From Arcicella sp038230735 (GTDB lineage Bacteria > Bacteroidota > Bacteroidia > Cytophagales > Spirosomataceae): DNA of 64,000 bases. The stretch is taken from contig JBBRMR010000007.1 of NCBI GenBank assembly GCA_038230735.1, positions 1 to 64,000 on the forward strand, given 5' to 3'. The notes beneath the pieces were generated by a model. It had not been told where the DNA came from. It made no database searches and worked only from the letters and a program-made list of their open reading frames with translations. The translations under genes were made by a program, and so were the position numbers. Positions 17,631 through 26,258 of this stretch are shown piece by piece (positions within the stretch are counted from its first letter, which is position 1; each line of letters starts with the position of its first letter).

Positions 17631-19070
17631 TCAAAATTCGGAACGAAGTATCGGCATTGACATACAATGTGAGCCACCTCTGGCTCGTGAAAGTTCTGCC
17701 GATGGCAACATAATAAAAGTATCTTGCATCGTCTCAGGATGGCGTTTGCCCGTTTCAAAATCTTGTAATAAATCTTCCATGTGTACGGCTTCAAAACCTG
17801 CATTTTTGAAGGCTTCGAGGGTTTTATCATTACGGTCATAACCAATAACAACGCCTTCTTTTACCGCCAAAAGATTGCAAGAATCCGTCCATTGTTCTCT
17901 TGCTCCGTAGGGAAATTCGTTGTTTCCCGAATAAATAAATTTCACATCAAGTGGCTGACAACCAAGGTCATAGATTGAAATTTCGGTCAATAAAGTTTCC
18001 AGATTTTCAATCTCCCGAGGTTCGTTTTCTTGCCCACGCCTAAACTGGACGATGTGTACTTGTTCAGATTTTTTTGTTTGCAATAAACCCGCTTTCATCA
18101 AGGCTTCATCTTCTGAATTTATCTGAGGTTTTGCCAACGTTCCCAACAGCACCCACATATTCCGTTTCACCTGCGTAAAAACCGTGTCAATGTGCATATA
18201 ATCACGTTTTTTAGGAATTTTTACTAAGGTTACCTTATCAACAATTTTCTTCTTAAAAAGGATTCTAATAACTTGTTTTGCTGCATAAATTGTTGTCCTT
18301 TCCGAGATTCCAATTAACAAATGATTCTTTGCCACCATCATCACATCGCCGCCTTCCAGCGTGGATTGAGCTTCTTCGGCTTCTTCTTCGGGCAGTAAAA
18401 ATAGCGTTTCATTATCAGGAATTTCAATGAGATTCTGACGAATTTCTGAAAATATTGGATGATTATAAAAAATATACTGAACCAAAAGTGCCTCACGAGT
18501 ACGAGCTTGTTTTTTGGGACGATTCAGTAAAATATGGTCGTTGATGGTAATGCCAATATCACGAGTAAAAATAAAATTGGGAATGGGTGGAAAAAGCATT
18601 TCTCCCGAAGGCGTTGTGCCTGAAATTAAGGTTTTGGCTAATTCAACGGAGGACAAATTAAAAAGTTCATCTTGGGTCGTAAACCATTCCTTTTCGATGG
18701 CACAAGCGGCTGCCACTAATTTCATTTTAGTTAAATCATTTTCAAGGATTTCTGCCAATAATATTTGCATTTCAATAACTTTATCCGAATTAAAATATTC
18801 GGGACTATCTGGCTTGAAAAAATCTCGTTCATAGTCGGCATCAATTTCTGCCAATTTTCCTTTAATCTTTTCAGGGTCAAGGAAATACAATAAAGTTTTT
18901 ACATAAAAATCATATTCTTTTCTCCGCATGGTGTCCAAATGAATGATGTCTTCAAAGAGCCAATCTTGGGCTTTTGAAGGCACAACTTTCCCTAAACCAC
19001 TGTCGGGGCTATGAATCAAAAGTCGCTGTAACGTGCCAACCTCAGAGGATACTTGAATGGAATTTTGCAT
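17631..19070 (-). CDS. Arginine deiminase family protein
   Basis: The 479-residue protein has the motifs of arginine deiminases (arginine + water to citrulline + ammonia): IHSPDSGLGKVVP near residues 18-30, NFIFTRDIGI (about 166-175), LEGGDVMM (about 239-246), the catalytic His segment DYMHIDTVFTQV (about 293-304) and the nucleophile Cys in GGSHCMSMP (C469). It is longer than ArcA (about 410), with a helical insert around residues 50-140, so the substrate may differ. It forms an apparent operon with ctlX. Confidence 0.85.
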   Translation of the reverse strand: MQNSIQVSSEVGTLQRLLIHSPDSGLGKVVPSKAQDWLFEDIIHLDTMRRKEYDFYVKTLLYFLDPEKIKGKLAEIDADYERDFFKPDSPEYFNSDKVIEMQILLAEILENDLTKMKLVAAACAIEKEWFTTQDELFNLSSVELAKTLISGTTPSGEMLFPPIPNFIFTRDIGITINDHILLNRPKKQARTREALLVQYIFYNHPIFSEIRQNLIEIPDNETLFLLPEEEAEEAQSTLEGGDVMMVAKNHLLIGISERTTIYAAKQVIRILFKKKIVDKVTLVKIPKKRDYMHIDTVFTQVKRNMWVLLGTLAKPQINSEDEALMKAGLLQTKKSEQVHIVQFRRGQENEPREIENLETLLTEISIYDLGCQPLDVKFIYSGNNEFPYGAREQWTDSCNLLAVKEGVVIGYDRNDKTLEAFKNAGFEAVHMEDLLQDFETGKRHPETMQDTFIMLPSAELSRARGGSHCMSMPILRSEF

Positions 19071-19161
19071 AATAAATATTGATGAAAAATTGAAATTTTC
19101 GCAATAAGGTATTTATTTTTGATAAAGTCAAGTCTATTAGAAGTTTTATCCGTGCTTTCAG

Positions 19162-19253
19162 TTTGAATTTGGATTCGTGTGATTAGCGGATTAATAGGAT
19201 TTTACCGCTAACAAATCCAAACAATCCATAAATCCTACGATTCCAAATTCAGA
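19162..19253. repeat. Intergenic palindrome, TCTGAATTTGGATTCG family
   Basis: TTTGAATTTGGATTCG (19162-19177) pairs with CGATTCCAAATTCAGA (19238-19253) with two mismatches, and inner GCGGATT/AATCC tracts also pair. The outer arms are the same sequence as those of the palindromes at 35047-35138 and 47493-47603. It fills most of the 336-base space before sufC. Confidence 0.6.
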
Positions 19254-19336
19254 CAGAATATTTCACAGTGACATCAAATTCAGAAATCAAATTCAGAAAC
19301 TTTTTTCCACTGTTTAGAGTTGTTCTAAACAAACAC

Positions 19337-19367
19337 TTGGATAGGAAAGGGGCAAGGCTTAATTTTG
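19337..19367 (+). promoter_or_regulatory. Promoter of the suf operon
   Basis: TTG (19337-19339), 20 bases, then TAATTTTG (19360-19367) matches TTG / TAnnTTTG, 40 bases before sufC. Confidence 0.7.
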
Positions 19368-19406
19368 TGATAAAGAAATATAAGTATATATAAATAATAC
19401 AAAATA

Positions 19407-20180
19407 ATGTTAAAAATCAGCAATTTACAGGCTAAAATTGGCGATAAAGAAATTCTAAAAGGGTTAAATTTGGAAGTGAAAGCGGGAGAAGTTCACGCAA
19501 TTATGGGTCCAAATGGTGCAGGGAAAAGTACGCTTGCCTCGGTTTTGGCAGGTCGTGATACCTACGAAGTTACGGGCGGAACAGTAGAGTTTGAAGGAGA
19601 AGATTTATTAGAATTAGCTCCCGAAGAACGTGCTGCAAAGGGCGTATTCTTAGCATTCCAATATCCCGTAGAAATTCCAGGCGTTTCAACGACTAATTTT
19701 TTGAAAACAGCGGTAAATGAAATGCGTAAATATCGTGGCGAAGAATCAATGGATGCGGTGCAGTTTTTGAAGATGTTTAAAGAAAAAATGAAGATTGTAA
19801 ATATTGACCAATCTTTACTGAATCGCTCCTTAAATGAAGGGTTTTCGGGTGGTGAAAAGAAACGAAATGAAATATTCCAAATGGCAGTGTTAAATCCTAA
19901 ATTAGCGATATTAGATGAAACCGATTCAGGACTTGATATTGACGCTTTACGCATTGTGGCTGAGGGAGTTAACAAATTAAAATCGCCCGATAATGCAACA
20001 ATCGTAATTACTCACTATCAACGTTTATTAGATTTTATCGTTCCAGATTTTGTTCATGTTTTATACAAAGGTCGCATCGTAAAATCAGGCACAAAAGAAT
20101 TGGCTTTGGAATTGGAAGAAAGAGGTTATGATTGGATTAAGGAGGAAGTTGAGGCGAAGGAATTGAGCGAAACGGTTTAA
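19407..20180 (+). CDS. sufC: Fe-S cluster assembly ATPase SufC
   Basis: SufC is the ABC-type ATPase of the SufBCD scaffold that builds iron-sulfur clusters. The 257-residue protein has Walker A GPNGAGKST (34-42), the Q-loop in FLAFQYPVEIPGVS (about 81-94), the ABC signature FSGGEKKR (146-153) and Walker B LAILDE (about 167-172), with the SufC-specific SGLDIDALR. It leads the operon. sufB, normally adjacent, is not upstream and must lie elsewhere. Confidence 0.97.
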   Translation: MLKISNLQAKIGDKEILKGLNLEVKAGEVHAIMGPNGAGKSTLASVLAGRDTYEVTGGTVEFEGEDLLELAPEERAAKGVFLAFQYPVEIPGVSTTNFLKTAVNEMRKYRGEESMDAVQFLKMFKEKMKIVNIDQSLLNRSLNEGFSGGEKKRNEIFQMAVLNPKLAILDETDSGLDIDALRIVAEGVNKLKSPDNATIVITHYQRLLDFIVPDFVHVLYKGRIVKSGTKELALELEERGYDWIKEEVEAKELSETV

Positions 20181-20191
20181 AATTCAAAATA

Positions 20192-20416
20192 ATGACAACT
20201 ACCATTGAATTAAATGCTACTGAATTGAATATCAATTTATTAGAAGCATTGAAATCTATGTTCCAAGGTCAAAGAATAAGATTGACAGTGGATGTAGAAA
20301 TGGACGAAACAGAATATCTAAATAAAAGCGAAGCAAATCGTTTGGTTTTGGAAAAATCTATTGCTCAACTACGGAGTGGAAGATTGAAAACAGTTTCAAT
20401 GGTGGAGTTAAAATGA
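20192..20416 (+). CDS. Antitoxin of a YoeB-type module
   Basis: The 74-residue protein has the RelB/Phd-like two-part layout: an N-terminal beta-rich part (TIELNATELNINLLEALKSMF) and an acidic helical tail (ETEYLNKSEANRLVLEKSI) that would wrap the toxin. Its last codons overlap the toxin start by four bases (ATGA), the coupling typical of antitoxin-toxin pairs. The product should neutralise the toxin and repress the pair. It sits between sufC and sufD on the same strand. Confidence 0.78.
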   Translation: MTTTIELNATELNINLLEALKSMFQGQRIRLTVDVEMDETEYLNKSEANRLVLEKSIAQLRSGRLKTVSMVELK

Positions 20417-20670
20417 GGCTGATTTCGTTTACGCCAGAAGCCTTTGAGCAATTTTGTGAGTGGAGAGATAACGACAATAAGATTCAAAATAAAATCATAA
20501 AACTAATTGAAGATTGTCTCCGAAATCCATTTGATGGATTAGAAAAACCCGAAGGCTTAAAACATAATTTAAAAGGTTTTTGGTCGAGGAGAATTAATGA
20601 CGAACATAGATTAGTTTATGAAGTAACAGATGAACAAATTTTTATAGTGGGTTGTAAATATCACTATTAA
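20413..20670 (+). CDS. yoeB: Txe/YoeB-family mRNA-interferase toxin
   Basis: The 85-residue protein matches YoeB along its length: MRLISFTPEAFEQFCEW, the GLEKPEGLKHNLKGFWSRRI core and the terminal CKYHY. Residues equivalent to the catalytic set are present: E44/E47, R66 (DEHRLVYE), H84 and Y85. YoeB cuts mRNA in the ribosomal A site. It appears intact, unlike the other toxins in this window. Only six bases separate it from sufD, so it is read as part of the suf transcript. Confidence 0.9.
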   Translation: MRLISFTPEAFEQFCEWRDNDNKIQNKIIKLIEDCLRNPFDGLEKPEGLKHNLKGFWSRRINDEHRLVYEVTDEQIFIVGCKYHY

Positions 20671-20676
20671 TTTAAT

Positions 20677-21990
20677 ATGACTAATAAAGACTTAAAAACT
20701 CAATTAATTTCGGATTTCAAAACTGCCGAAGGACGCATGAACGGCGAAGCAAAATCTGCCGTACATCAAGTCCGTCAGCAAGCGTTGGAGCGTTTTGAAG
20801 CGTTGGGTTTCCCTACCACAAGACACGAAGAATGGAAATATTCTAACGTTAAAAACCTTATAAATCAAGCATTTGACTTCAATGCGAAGAGTGATTTCTC
20901 GGCAGCGGACTTAGAATTAATGCCCATCCCAAACTTGGAAGGCAACATTTTATATTTTATTAATGGAACTTATAACGCTGAACTTTCAACCATCGTAAGT
21001 CCCGAAACGGAATTACAGATTATGACTTTTGCCGAAGCCGCTAAAACAAAATCTGAATTAGTTGAAAAATATTTCAACCAATATTCGGATGTTCAGGTAA
21101 ATGCTTTTACGGCACTCAATACTGCCTTTGCCCACAATGGTATATTTGTGTATGTGCCTGATAATAAAGTAGTTGAACAGCCCATTATCATTCGTTTCAT
21201 TAATGATGCTCGCACTTTAAATGTGGCTTCTCAACCACGCAATTTGATTGTGGTTGGCAAACGTTCAGAAGTTCAGATTGCGGAGGCTTTTCGTTCGATT
21301 GGTGAAAATGCTTCGTTTACCAATAGCGTCACTGAATTTGTGGTTGGCGAAGAAGCAAACGTACATTATTACAAAATTCAAAACGAATCCGATAAATCAT
21401 ATCACATCGGTACGACTTCGGTTATTCAAGAAAGCAAATCGGTTTTTACGGCAAATACCGTTACAGCCAATGGTGGATTTGTTCGCAACAACTTGAATAT
21501 CAAAATTGATGGCGAGTTTGTGGAAGCCAATATGTTTGGCTTATATATTCCCAATGGTAAACAACACGTTGATAATCATACGGTTGTGGACCACGCCAAG
21601 CCCAACTCAAATTCTAATGAATTATACAAAGGGATTCTGAAAGATAAATCTACGGGTGTTTTTAATGGTAAGATTTTCGTGAGACAAGATGCCCAAAAAA
21701 CAAATGCTTTTCAGTCTTGCAAGAACGTTTTGTTATCGGCAGATGCTTCGATGAACACAAAGCCACAATTAGAAATTTGGGCGGATGACGTAAAATGTTC
21801 GCACGGTACAACGACAGGACAATTGAATGAAGATGCCCTATTTTATATGCAAGCCCGAGGTATTTCAAAGGATACCGCCAAATCACTTTTAACCTTAGCT
21901 TTCGCCCAAGACGTAATTGATAAGTTTGAAATTCCAGCGATAAAGGCGTATTTAGAAGAATTAATTACCGAGAAAATTTTTAATTCATAG
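20677..21990 (+). CDS. sufD: Fe-S cluster assembly protein SufD
   Basis: The 437-residue protein has the SufD beta-helix core: RHEEWKYSNVKNL near 48-60, the long strand-rich centre, GLYIPNGKQHVDNHTVVDHAKPNSNSNELYKGIL (about 283-316; here the His of VDNHT is the usual SufBD interface region) and the C-terminal QARGISKDTAKSLLTLAFAQDVI. SufD joins SufB and SufC in the scaffold complex. It follows the toxin gene directly. Confidence 0.95.
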   Translation: MTNKDLKTQLISDFKTAEGRMNGEAKSAVHQVRQQALERFEALGFPTTRHEEWKYSNVKNLINQAFDFNAKSDFSAADLELMPIPNLEGNILYFINGTYNAELSTIVSPETELQIMTFAEAAKTKSELVEKYFNQYSDVQVNAFTALNTAFAHNGIFVYVPDNKVVEQPIIIRFINDARTLNVASQPRNLIVVGKRSEVQIAEAFRSIGENASFTNSVTEFVVGEEANVHYYKIQNESDKSYHIGTTSVIQESKSVFTANTVTANGGFVRNNLNIKIDGEFVEANMFGLYIPNGKQHVDNHTVVDHAKPNSNSNELYKGILKDKSTGVFNGKIFVRQDAQKTNAFQSCKNVLLSADASMNTKPQLEIWADDVKCSHGTTTGQLNEDALFYMQARGISKDTAKSLLTLAFAQDVIDKFEIPAIKAYLEELITEKIFNS

Positions 21991-21992
21991 AA

Positions 21993-22415
21993 ATGGAAAT
22001 TAAATACGCCACAACCCAAGAAGATTTCCTAAAATGTTGGAATGCCATCAGTGTTTTACGTCCAATACTGATTCGAGAAAAGTATCTGGAATTGATTGAA
22101 AGTATGAAAACGCAAGGTTATCAATTACTTTTTGTTGAAGAAGAAAACGGTGAAGTTCCCGCTATCTTGGGTTTTAGATATATGACAATGCTTTATTGTG
22201 GGAATATTATTTATATTGATGACCTTTCCACATTACCCGAAGCAAGAGGCAAAGGTTATGGCAATGCTTTTCTTGATTTTGTCGTCAATTTAGCTCACGA
22301 AAAGAATCTTGATGGGGTTCATTTAGATTCTGGACATCAACGTTTTGATGCTCACCGCTTGTATTTGAATAAGAAATTTAATATCACCAGTCACCATTTT
22401 GCTTTGACTTTATAA
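21993..22415 (+). CDS. GNAT-family N-acetyltransferase
   Basis: The 140-residue protein has the GNAT fold: the beta-strand GNIIYIDDLSTLPEARGKGYGNAFLDF (about 70-96), whose ARGKGYG forms the acetyl-CoA pyrophosphate loop, and the closing RFDAHRLYLNKKFNITSHHFAL. The substrate is unknown. It is packed between sufD and sufS with two-base gaps, so it is a regular member of the transcript. Similar GNAT genes appear next to suf genes in related bacteria (from general knowledge, not checked). Confidence 0.88.
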   Translation: MEIKYATTQEDFLKCWNAISVLRPILIREKYLELIESMKTQGYQLLFVEEENGEVPAILGFRYMTMLYCGNIIYIDDLSTLPEARGKGYGNAFLDFVVNLAHEKNLDGVHLDSGHQRFDAHRLYLNKKFNITSHHFALTL

Positions 22416-22417
22416 TA

Positions 22418-23650
22418 ATGACAACTACCGATATATTAGACATACAGGCAATCAGAGCCGATTTTCCGATTCTTAATCAAGAAATTAATGGTCGTAAATT
22501 GGTGTATTTTGATAATGCCGCCACAACTCAAAAACCGACTTCGGTGATTGATACCATCACCCATTATTATAATTTCGATAATGCCAATATTCACCGAGGC
22601 ATTCATACGCTTGCGGAACGAGCCACTCGTGATTTTGAGGCTTCACGTGAGGCAATTCGTGAGTTTTTAGGTGCATCTTCGATTGAGGAAATCATTTTTA
22701 CGTCAGGCACCACGCAAGGCATCAACTTGGTAGCCAGCACTTTCGGAAGAAAATTTATCAAAGAAGGCGATGAAATCATCATTTCGGGCATGGAACACCA
22801 CTCCAATATTGTGCCTTGGCAAATGCTTTGTGAGGAAAAAGGTATTAAATTGAAGATAATTCCCGTAACGGATTTAGGAGAATTGGACATGGAAGCGTAC
22901 CAGAATATGCTTTCGGAGAAGGTGAAATTGGTTGCGGTAAATCATGTTTCTAATTCATTAGGAACGATTAATCCTGTGAAACAAATCATTGATTTAGCCC
23001 ACAGTTTTGGAGCAAAGGTTTTGATTGATGGAGCTCAGGCAACTTCCCACTTAAACGTTGATGTTCAAGCACTTGACGCTGATTTTTATGTATTTTCGGC
23101 TCATAAATTGTACGGACCAACGGGGATTGGGGTTTTATACGGCAAGAAAAATATTCTCAACGCCATGCCTCCATACATGGGTGGTGGCGAAATGATAAAA
23201 GATGTTACTTTCGAGAAAACGACTTACAACGAATTGCCCTATAAATTTGAAGCGGGTACGCCAAATATTGCCGATGTTGTAGCTTTGAAAACTGCTTTGG
23301 AATACATTGCATTTCACGGGAAAGAAAATATTGCTGCCCATGAAGATATGCTTTTGCAATATGCCACTGAGCAATTATCCGAAATTGAAGGGTTAAAAAT
23401 CATTGGTAAAGCGAAAGAAAAAATATCGGTTGTCAGTTTTGTGATGGATGGAATTCATCATCAAGATATTGGTGTTTTGCTTGACAATCAAGGAGTTGCC
23501 ATCAGAACGGGGCATCACTGCACACAACCTTTGATGCAAAGATTCAACATTTTGGGAACGTCCAGAGCCTCATTTGCTGTTTATAATACAACCGAAGAAA
23601 TTGATAAATTGGTGGCGGGTTTGCATAAAGTAAAGAAAATGCTTTCTTAA
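22418..23650 (+). CDS. sufS: Cysteine desulfurase SufS
   Basis: SufS takes sulfur from cysteine for cluster assembly. The 410-residue PLP enzyme has YFDNAATTQKP (30-40), the cofactor Lys K230 (SAHKLYGPTGIGVLYG), HHSN (127-130), and the active-site Cys C368 in the RTGHHCTQPLM loop of group II desulfurases, followed by RASFAVYNTTEEID. The length is normal. The protein should hand sulfur to SufE, encoded further down the same transcript. Confidence 0.97.
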   Translation: MTTTDILDIQAIRADFPILNQEINGRKLVYFDNAATTQKPTSVIDTITHYYNFDNANIHRGIHTLAERATRDFEASREAIREFLGASSIEEIIFTSGTTQGINLVASTFGRKFIKEGDEIIISGMEHHSNIVPWQMLCEEKGIKLKIIPVTDLGELDMEAYQNMLSEKVKLVAVNHVSNSLGTINPVKQIIDLAHSFGAKVLIDGAQATSHLNVDVQALDADFYVFSAHKLYGPTGIGVLYGKKNILNAMPPYMGGGEMIKDVTFEKTTYNELPYKFEAGTPNIADVVALKTALEYIAFHGKENIAAHEDMLLQYATEQLSEIEGLKIIGKAKEKISVVSFVMDGIHHQDIGVLLDNQGVAIRTGHHCTQPLMQRFNILGTSRASFAVYNTTEEIDKLVAGLHKVKKMLS

Positions 23651-23664
23651 ATTTTATTTTAAGT

Positions 23665-23871
23665 ATGGGTCGATTAATAATCAGAAACAATTCAGATACT
23701 TCCGAACAAGATTTGGAAAGAAGTGAGCGATTCGTTAGCCTTTCAACTACTGAAAAACTAAATGAATTATTCGCCTTAATTGATTTATCCGTAAAGTTAA
23801 ATAGTGGAAAACCTCTAAAAATTCCACAAGGCAAAGGCTTAGTTTTGAAGAAAATACATGAACATTTATAA
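23665..23871 (+). CDS. Small protein, partner of the nucleotidyltransferase remnant
   Basis: The 68-residue protein (MGRLIIRNNSDTSEQDLERSE...) has no signal peptide or membrane segment and ends in a basic LVLKKIHEHL. It overlaps the start of a broken nucleotidyltransferase gene by 14 bases. Small partner genes just before such nucleotidyltransferases are common in Bacteroidota and resemble toxin-antitoxin organisation. Its function is not known. Confidence 0.55.
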   Translation: MGRLIIRNNSDTSEQDLERSERFVSLSTTEKLNELFALIDLSVKLNSGKPLKIPQGKGLVLKKIHEHL

Positions 23872-24324
23872 TGACGAGTTCTTATTATTGACGAGTATTT
23901 TCGAGAAGAATAAAGTCAAATATTTAGTCATTGGTGGTTTTGCCGTTAATCGTTATGAATATAAAAGAACAACTGGTGATTTGGATATTTACAAGACACC
24001 AAGGAGAATCGCCAAAATTTAATCATAGCGTTAGAAGAAATTGGATATGGAGGATTTGATATGTTAATGGATGTTACAATTGTTGCTGGTTATTGTGAAA
24101 TTTTGATGGATAATGTAATGTATGCTGATTTAATGACTGAGGTAAAAGGATTAAAGTAAACTGACTTTGATGAGCATTTCAAAATGGCAACGGTTGATAT
24201 TGTCAACGAAATTCCAGTTAGATTTTTACAGTTTAATCATCTCATTGAAAACAAAAAAGCAACAGGTAGAAACAAAGATTTACTGGATATTGAAGAGTTA
24301 GAGAAAATTAGAAATAACCAATGA
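23858..24324 (+). pseudogene. Broken minimal nucleotidyltransferase gene
   Basis: Starting at ATG 23858 the frame reads LVIGGFAVNRYEYKRTTGDLDIY, a nucleotidyltransferase motif (GG...DxD), then stops at 24020. A second frame continues with ENRQNLIIALEEIGYGGFDMLMD, has an in-frame TAA at 24157-24159, and runs on to TGA at 24322 through GRNKDLLDIEELEKI, the usual family ending. A frameshift near 23995 plus the TAA inactivate it. The final TGA still overlaps the sufE ATG (ATGA), so the remnant continues to deliver ribosomes or spacing to sufE. Confidence 0.85.
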
Positions 24325-24740
24325 CAATTAACGAAACACAAGACGAAATCATTGAAGAATTTGAACTGTTTGACGATTGGGCAGACAAATATGAATACAT
24401 CATTGATTTAGGTAAAAAATTAAAAGGACTTCCCGAAGCACAAAAAACGGAGGATAATATTATTAAAGGTTGTCAGAGTAGAGTTTGGTTAAATGCTCGT
24501 AAAGATGATAATGATTTAATCTTTGAGGCTGATTCTGAGGCAATTATTGTGAAAGGATTGGTCAATATGTTAATCAGAGTATTGTCGGGACATACGCCAA
24601 AAGAAATCGCCGAATCTGATTTATACTTTATGGACAAAATCGGAATGAGTTCACATTTAGCCCAAACTCGTTCAAACGGATTGGCTTCGATGGTGAAACA
24701 GATGAAAAACTATGCAATCGCTTATTCATTGACAAATTAG
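24321..24740 (+). CDS. sufE: Cysteine desulfuration protein SufE
   Basis: SufE accepts persulfide sulfur from SufS and passes it to the SufBCD scaffold. The 139-residue protein has the family pattern FDDWADKYEYIIDLGKKL (17-34), the active-site Cys C51 in IIKGCQSRVWL, and the SGHTPKEI and MSSHLAQTRSNGLASM segments. Its ATG overlaps the stop of the preceding pseudogene. Confidence 0.95.
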   Translation: MTINETQDEIIEEFELFDDWADKYEYIIDLGKKLKGLPEAQKTEDNIIKGCQSRVWLNARKDDNDLIFEADSEAIIVKGLVNMLIRVLSGHTPKEIAESDLYFMDKIGMSSHLAQTRSNGLASMVKQMKNYAIAYSLTN

Positions 24741-24764
24741 GTTTTAAACTTTAAAACTAAAATC

Positions 24765-24953
24765 ATGGAAGTTTTAGAAAAAGCGTCATTTATTGATTTT
24801 ATGCAAACTCTGCCCGATAGATTTTCTGTTGATGAAGTGATGGAGAGAGTTGTACTATTAGCCAAAGTTCAAAAAGCATAAGCACAATTACGTAATGGCG
24901 AATCATTTAGTAATGATGAAATGAGAGCATTAGTGAAATCATGGGCAAAGTAG
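24765..24953 (+). pseudogene. Degenerate antitoxin of a RelE/ParE module
   Basis: The frame reads MEVLEKASFIDFMQTLPDRF, then a TAA at 24879-24881, and then continues in the same frame to TAG at 24951 with AQLRNGESFSNDEMRALV. One base change (CAA to TAA) accounts for the stop. The reading frame overlaps the following toxin remnant, as in a normal module. Confidence 0.75.
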
Positions 24954-25227
24954 AATGGTCAAATGAAGCTCGTGAAGATTTAGAGGAATTTTATCTTCGA
25001 TATTGTGGATTTTCATAAAAATTTGCTCAAAAATGGACTGATGATATTTTGAGGTAGTTTATTTATTAGAAAGAAATCCAAGGTTAGGTCGTATTGTTCC
25101 TGAGTTACAAGCTCAATCTATTCGAGAAATGGTTATTGAAAAATATAGGTTGTTGTATCAGATTGGGAAAGATGATAATATCGAAATTATTACAATTCGT
25201 CATTCTTCAAGACCATTAAATTATTAA
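24941..25227 (+). pseudogene. Degenerate RelE/ParE-family toxin
   Basis: From ATG 24941: MGKVEWSNEAREDLEEFYL, TAA at 25016-25018, then KFAQKWTDDILR. After a shift of frame near 25050 it reads LERNPRLGRIVPELQ, REMVIEKYRLLYQIG and IITIRHSSRPLNY, ending at 25225-25227. These are the strand and helix signatures of the RelE/ParE fold, including the RxLYxI core. The length (287 bases) is not divisible by three, confirming a net frameshift. Confidence 0.85.
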
Positions 25228-25232
25228 CAAAA

Positions 25233-25544
25233 ATGTCAGAATTAGAATTAAAAGAAGAAGTAATCAAGGCTATTAAAGAGGTTTATGACCCTGAAATTCC
25301 TGTTAATGTCTATGAATTAGGCTTGATTTACGATGTAAAAATATTTCCAGTAAATAACGTATATGTTTTAATGACCCTGACTTCGCCATCCTGTCCATCG
25401 GCAGAAGCGATTCCTGTGGAAATTGAACAAAAAATTAAAGAGATTGAAGGGATTTCTGATGTAAGTATAGAATTAACCTTTGACCCACCTTATACCCAAG
25501 ATATGATGTCGGAAGTGGCAAAATTAGAACTTGGATTTATGTAG
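25233..25544 (+). CDS. DUF59/MIP18-family Fe-S assembly protein (SufT/PaaD-like)
   Basis: The 103-residue protein has the family motifs IKEVYDPEIPVNVYELGLIYDV (13-34) and MTLTSPSCPSAEAIP (about 47-61, with the conserved Cys), then LTFDPPYTQDMMSE. DUF59 proteins help mature iron-sulfur proteins. It is five bases after the toxin remnant in the same transcript, so its place in the suf operon is functional. Confidence 0.92.
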   Translation: MSELELKEEVIKAIKEVYDPEIPVNVYELGLIYDVKIFPVNNVYVLMTLTSPSCPSAEAIPVEIEQKIKEIEGISDVSIELTFDPPYTQDMMSEVAKLELGFM

Positions 25545-25613
25545 TTTTTTCAATGAGTGAATTTTATCAGGAAATATTATTCAGTCATTCTATCATTCAA
25601 AATTAGAAATAAT

Positions 25614-26027
25614 ATGTACCCAGAACATTTAGTAGCTCCAATGCGTATGGACATTGCAGAGGGAGGATTTACAGAATTAAAATCAGCATCAGCGGTTGAA
25701 GTAGCGATGGCTGAAAGTGGCACAACGTTGATGTTTATCAACTCGGTTTGTGGTTGTTCAGCCCGCACGGCTCGTCCAGGAGTGAAAGAAGCCGTTTGGA
25801 ATTCTGAGAAAAAACCAGACCATTTAGTAACCGTTTTTGCGGGTGTGGATCAAGAAGCAACTGCTAAAGCACGTGAATATACGTTGCCATATCCTCCATC
25901 ATCACCAGCGATTGCCTTTTTTAAAGATGGTGAATTGGTTCACATGGTAGAGCGTCATCATATTGAAGGGCGTTCGGCGGAATTGATTGCAAATCATTTG
26001 GAAGGTGTTTTTGAAGAATTTTGTTAG
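25614..26027 (+). CDS. BrxA/BrxB-family bacilliredoxin
   Basis: From the ATG at 25614 the protein has 137 residues: MYPEHLVAPMRMDIAEGGF, the redox motif CGC (C46 and C48 in NSVCGCSARTARPG), then HLVTVFAGVDQEATAKAREY and FKDGELVHMVERHHIEGR. This is the YphP/YqiW family that removes bacillithiol from proteins in Firmicutes and is frequent in Bacteroidota suf loci. The longer open frame to 25557 encodes an unconserved extension. Confidence 0.92.
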   Translation: MYPEHLVAPMRMDIAEGGFTELKSASAVEVAMAESGTTLMFINSVCGCSARTARPGVKEAVWNSEKKPDHLVTVFAGVDQEATAKAREYTLPYPPSSPAIAFFKDGELVHMVERHHIEGRSAELIANHLEGVFEEFC

Positions 26028-26046
26028 TATCACTCTCTAACCGCTT

Positions 26047-26090
26047 AAACTGCCTCTATTAATTCAAAATGATAGAGGCAGTTTCTGTTT
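26047..26090 (+). terminator. Terminator of the suf operon
   Basis: AAACTGCCTCTAT (26047-26059) pairs perfectly with ATAGAGGCAGTTT (26072-26084), followed by a T-rich tail. Confidence 0.85.
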
Positions 26091-26222
26091 ATAAGGAAAA
26101 TACTTCAATGTTGAAAACGCTTGCATGATTTTAATTTAAAGCTAAGTTTTAACATAAATTAAGTTAAGCCAAACAATATTAAACCATACTTTACATTGTT
26201 ATATTGATTCGATGGATAAAAC

Positions 26223-26258
26223 CAAACATCAAGCAACGAACAATAAAAATCGAAAAAT
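26223..26258 (+). repeat. Heptad repeat before the porX start
   Basis: Units CAAACAT, CAAGCAA, CGAACAA, TAAAAAT and CGAAAAA run from 26223 to 26257, one base before the ATG at 26259. Confidence 0.55.
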
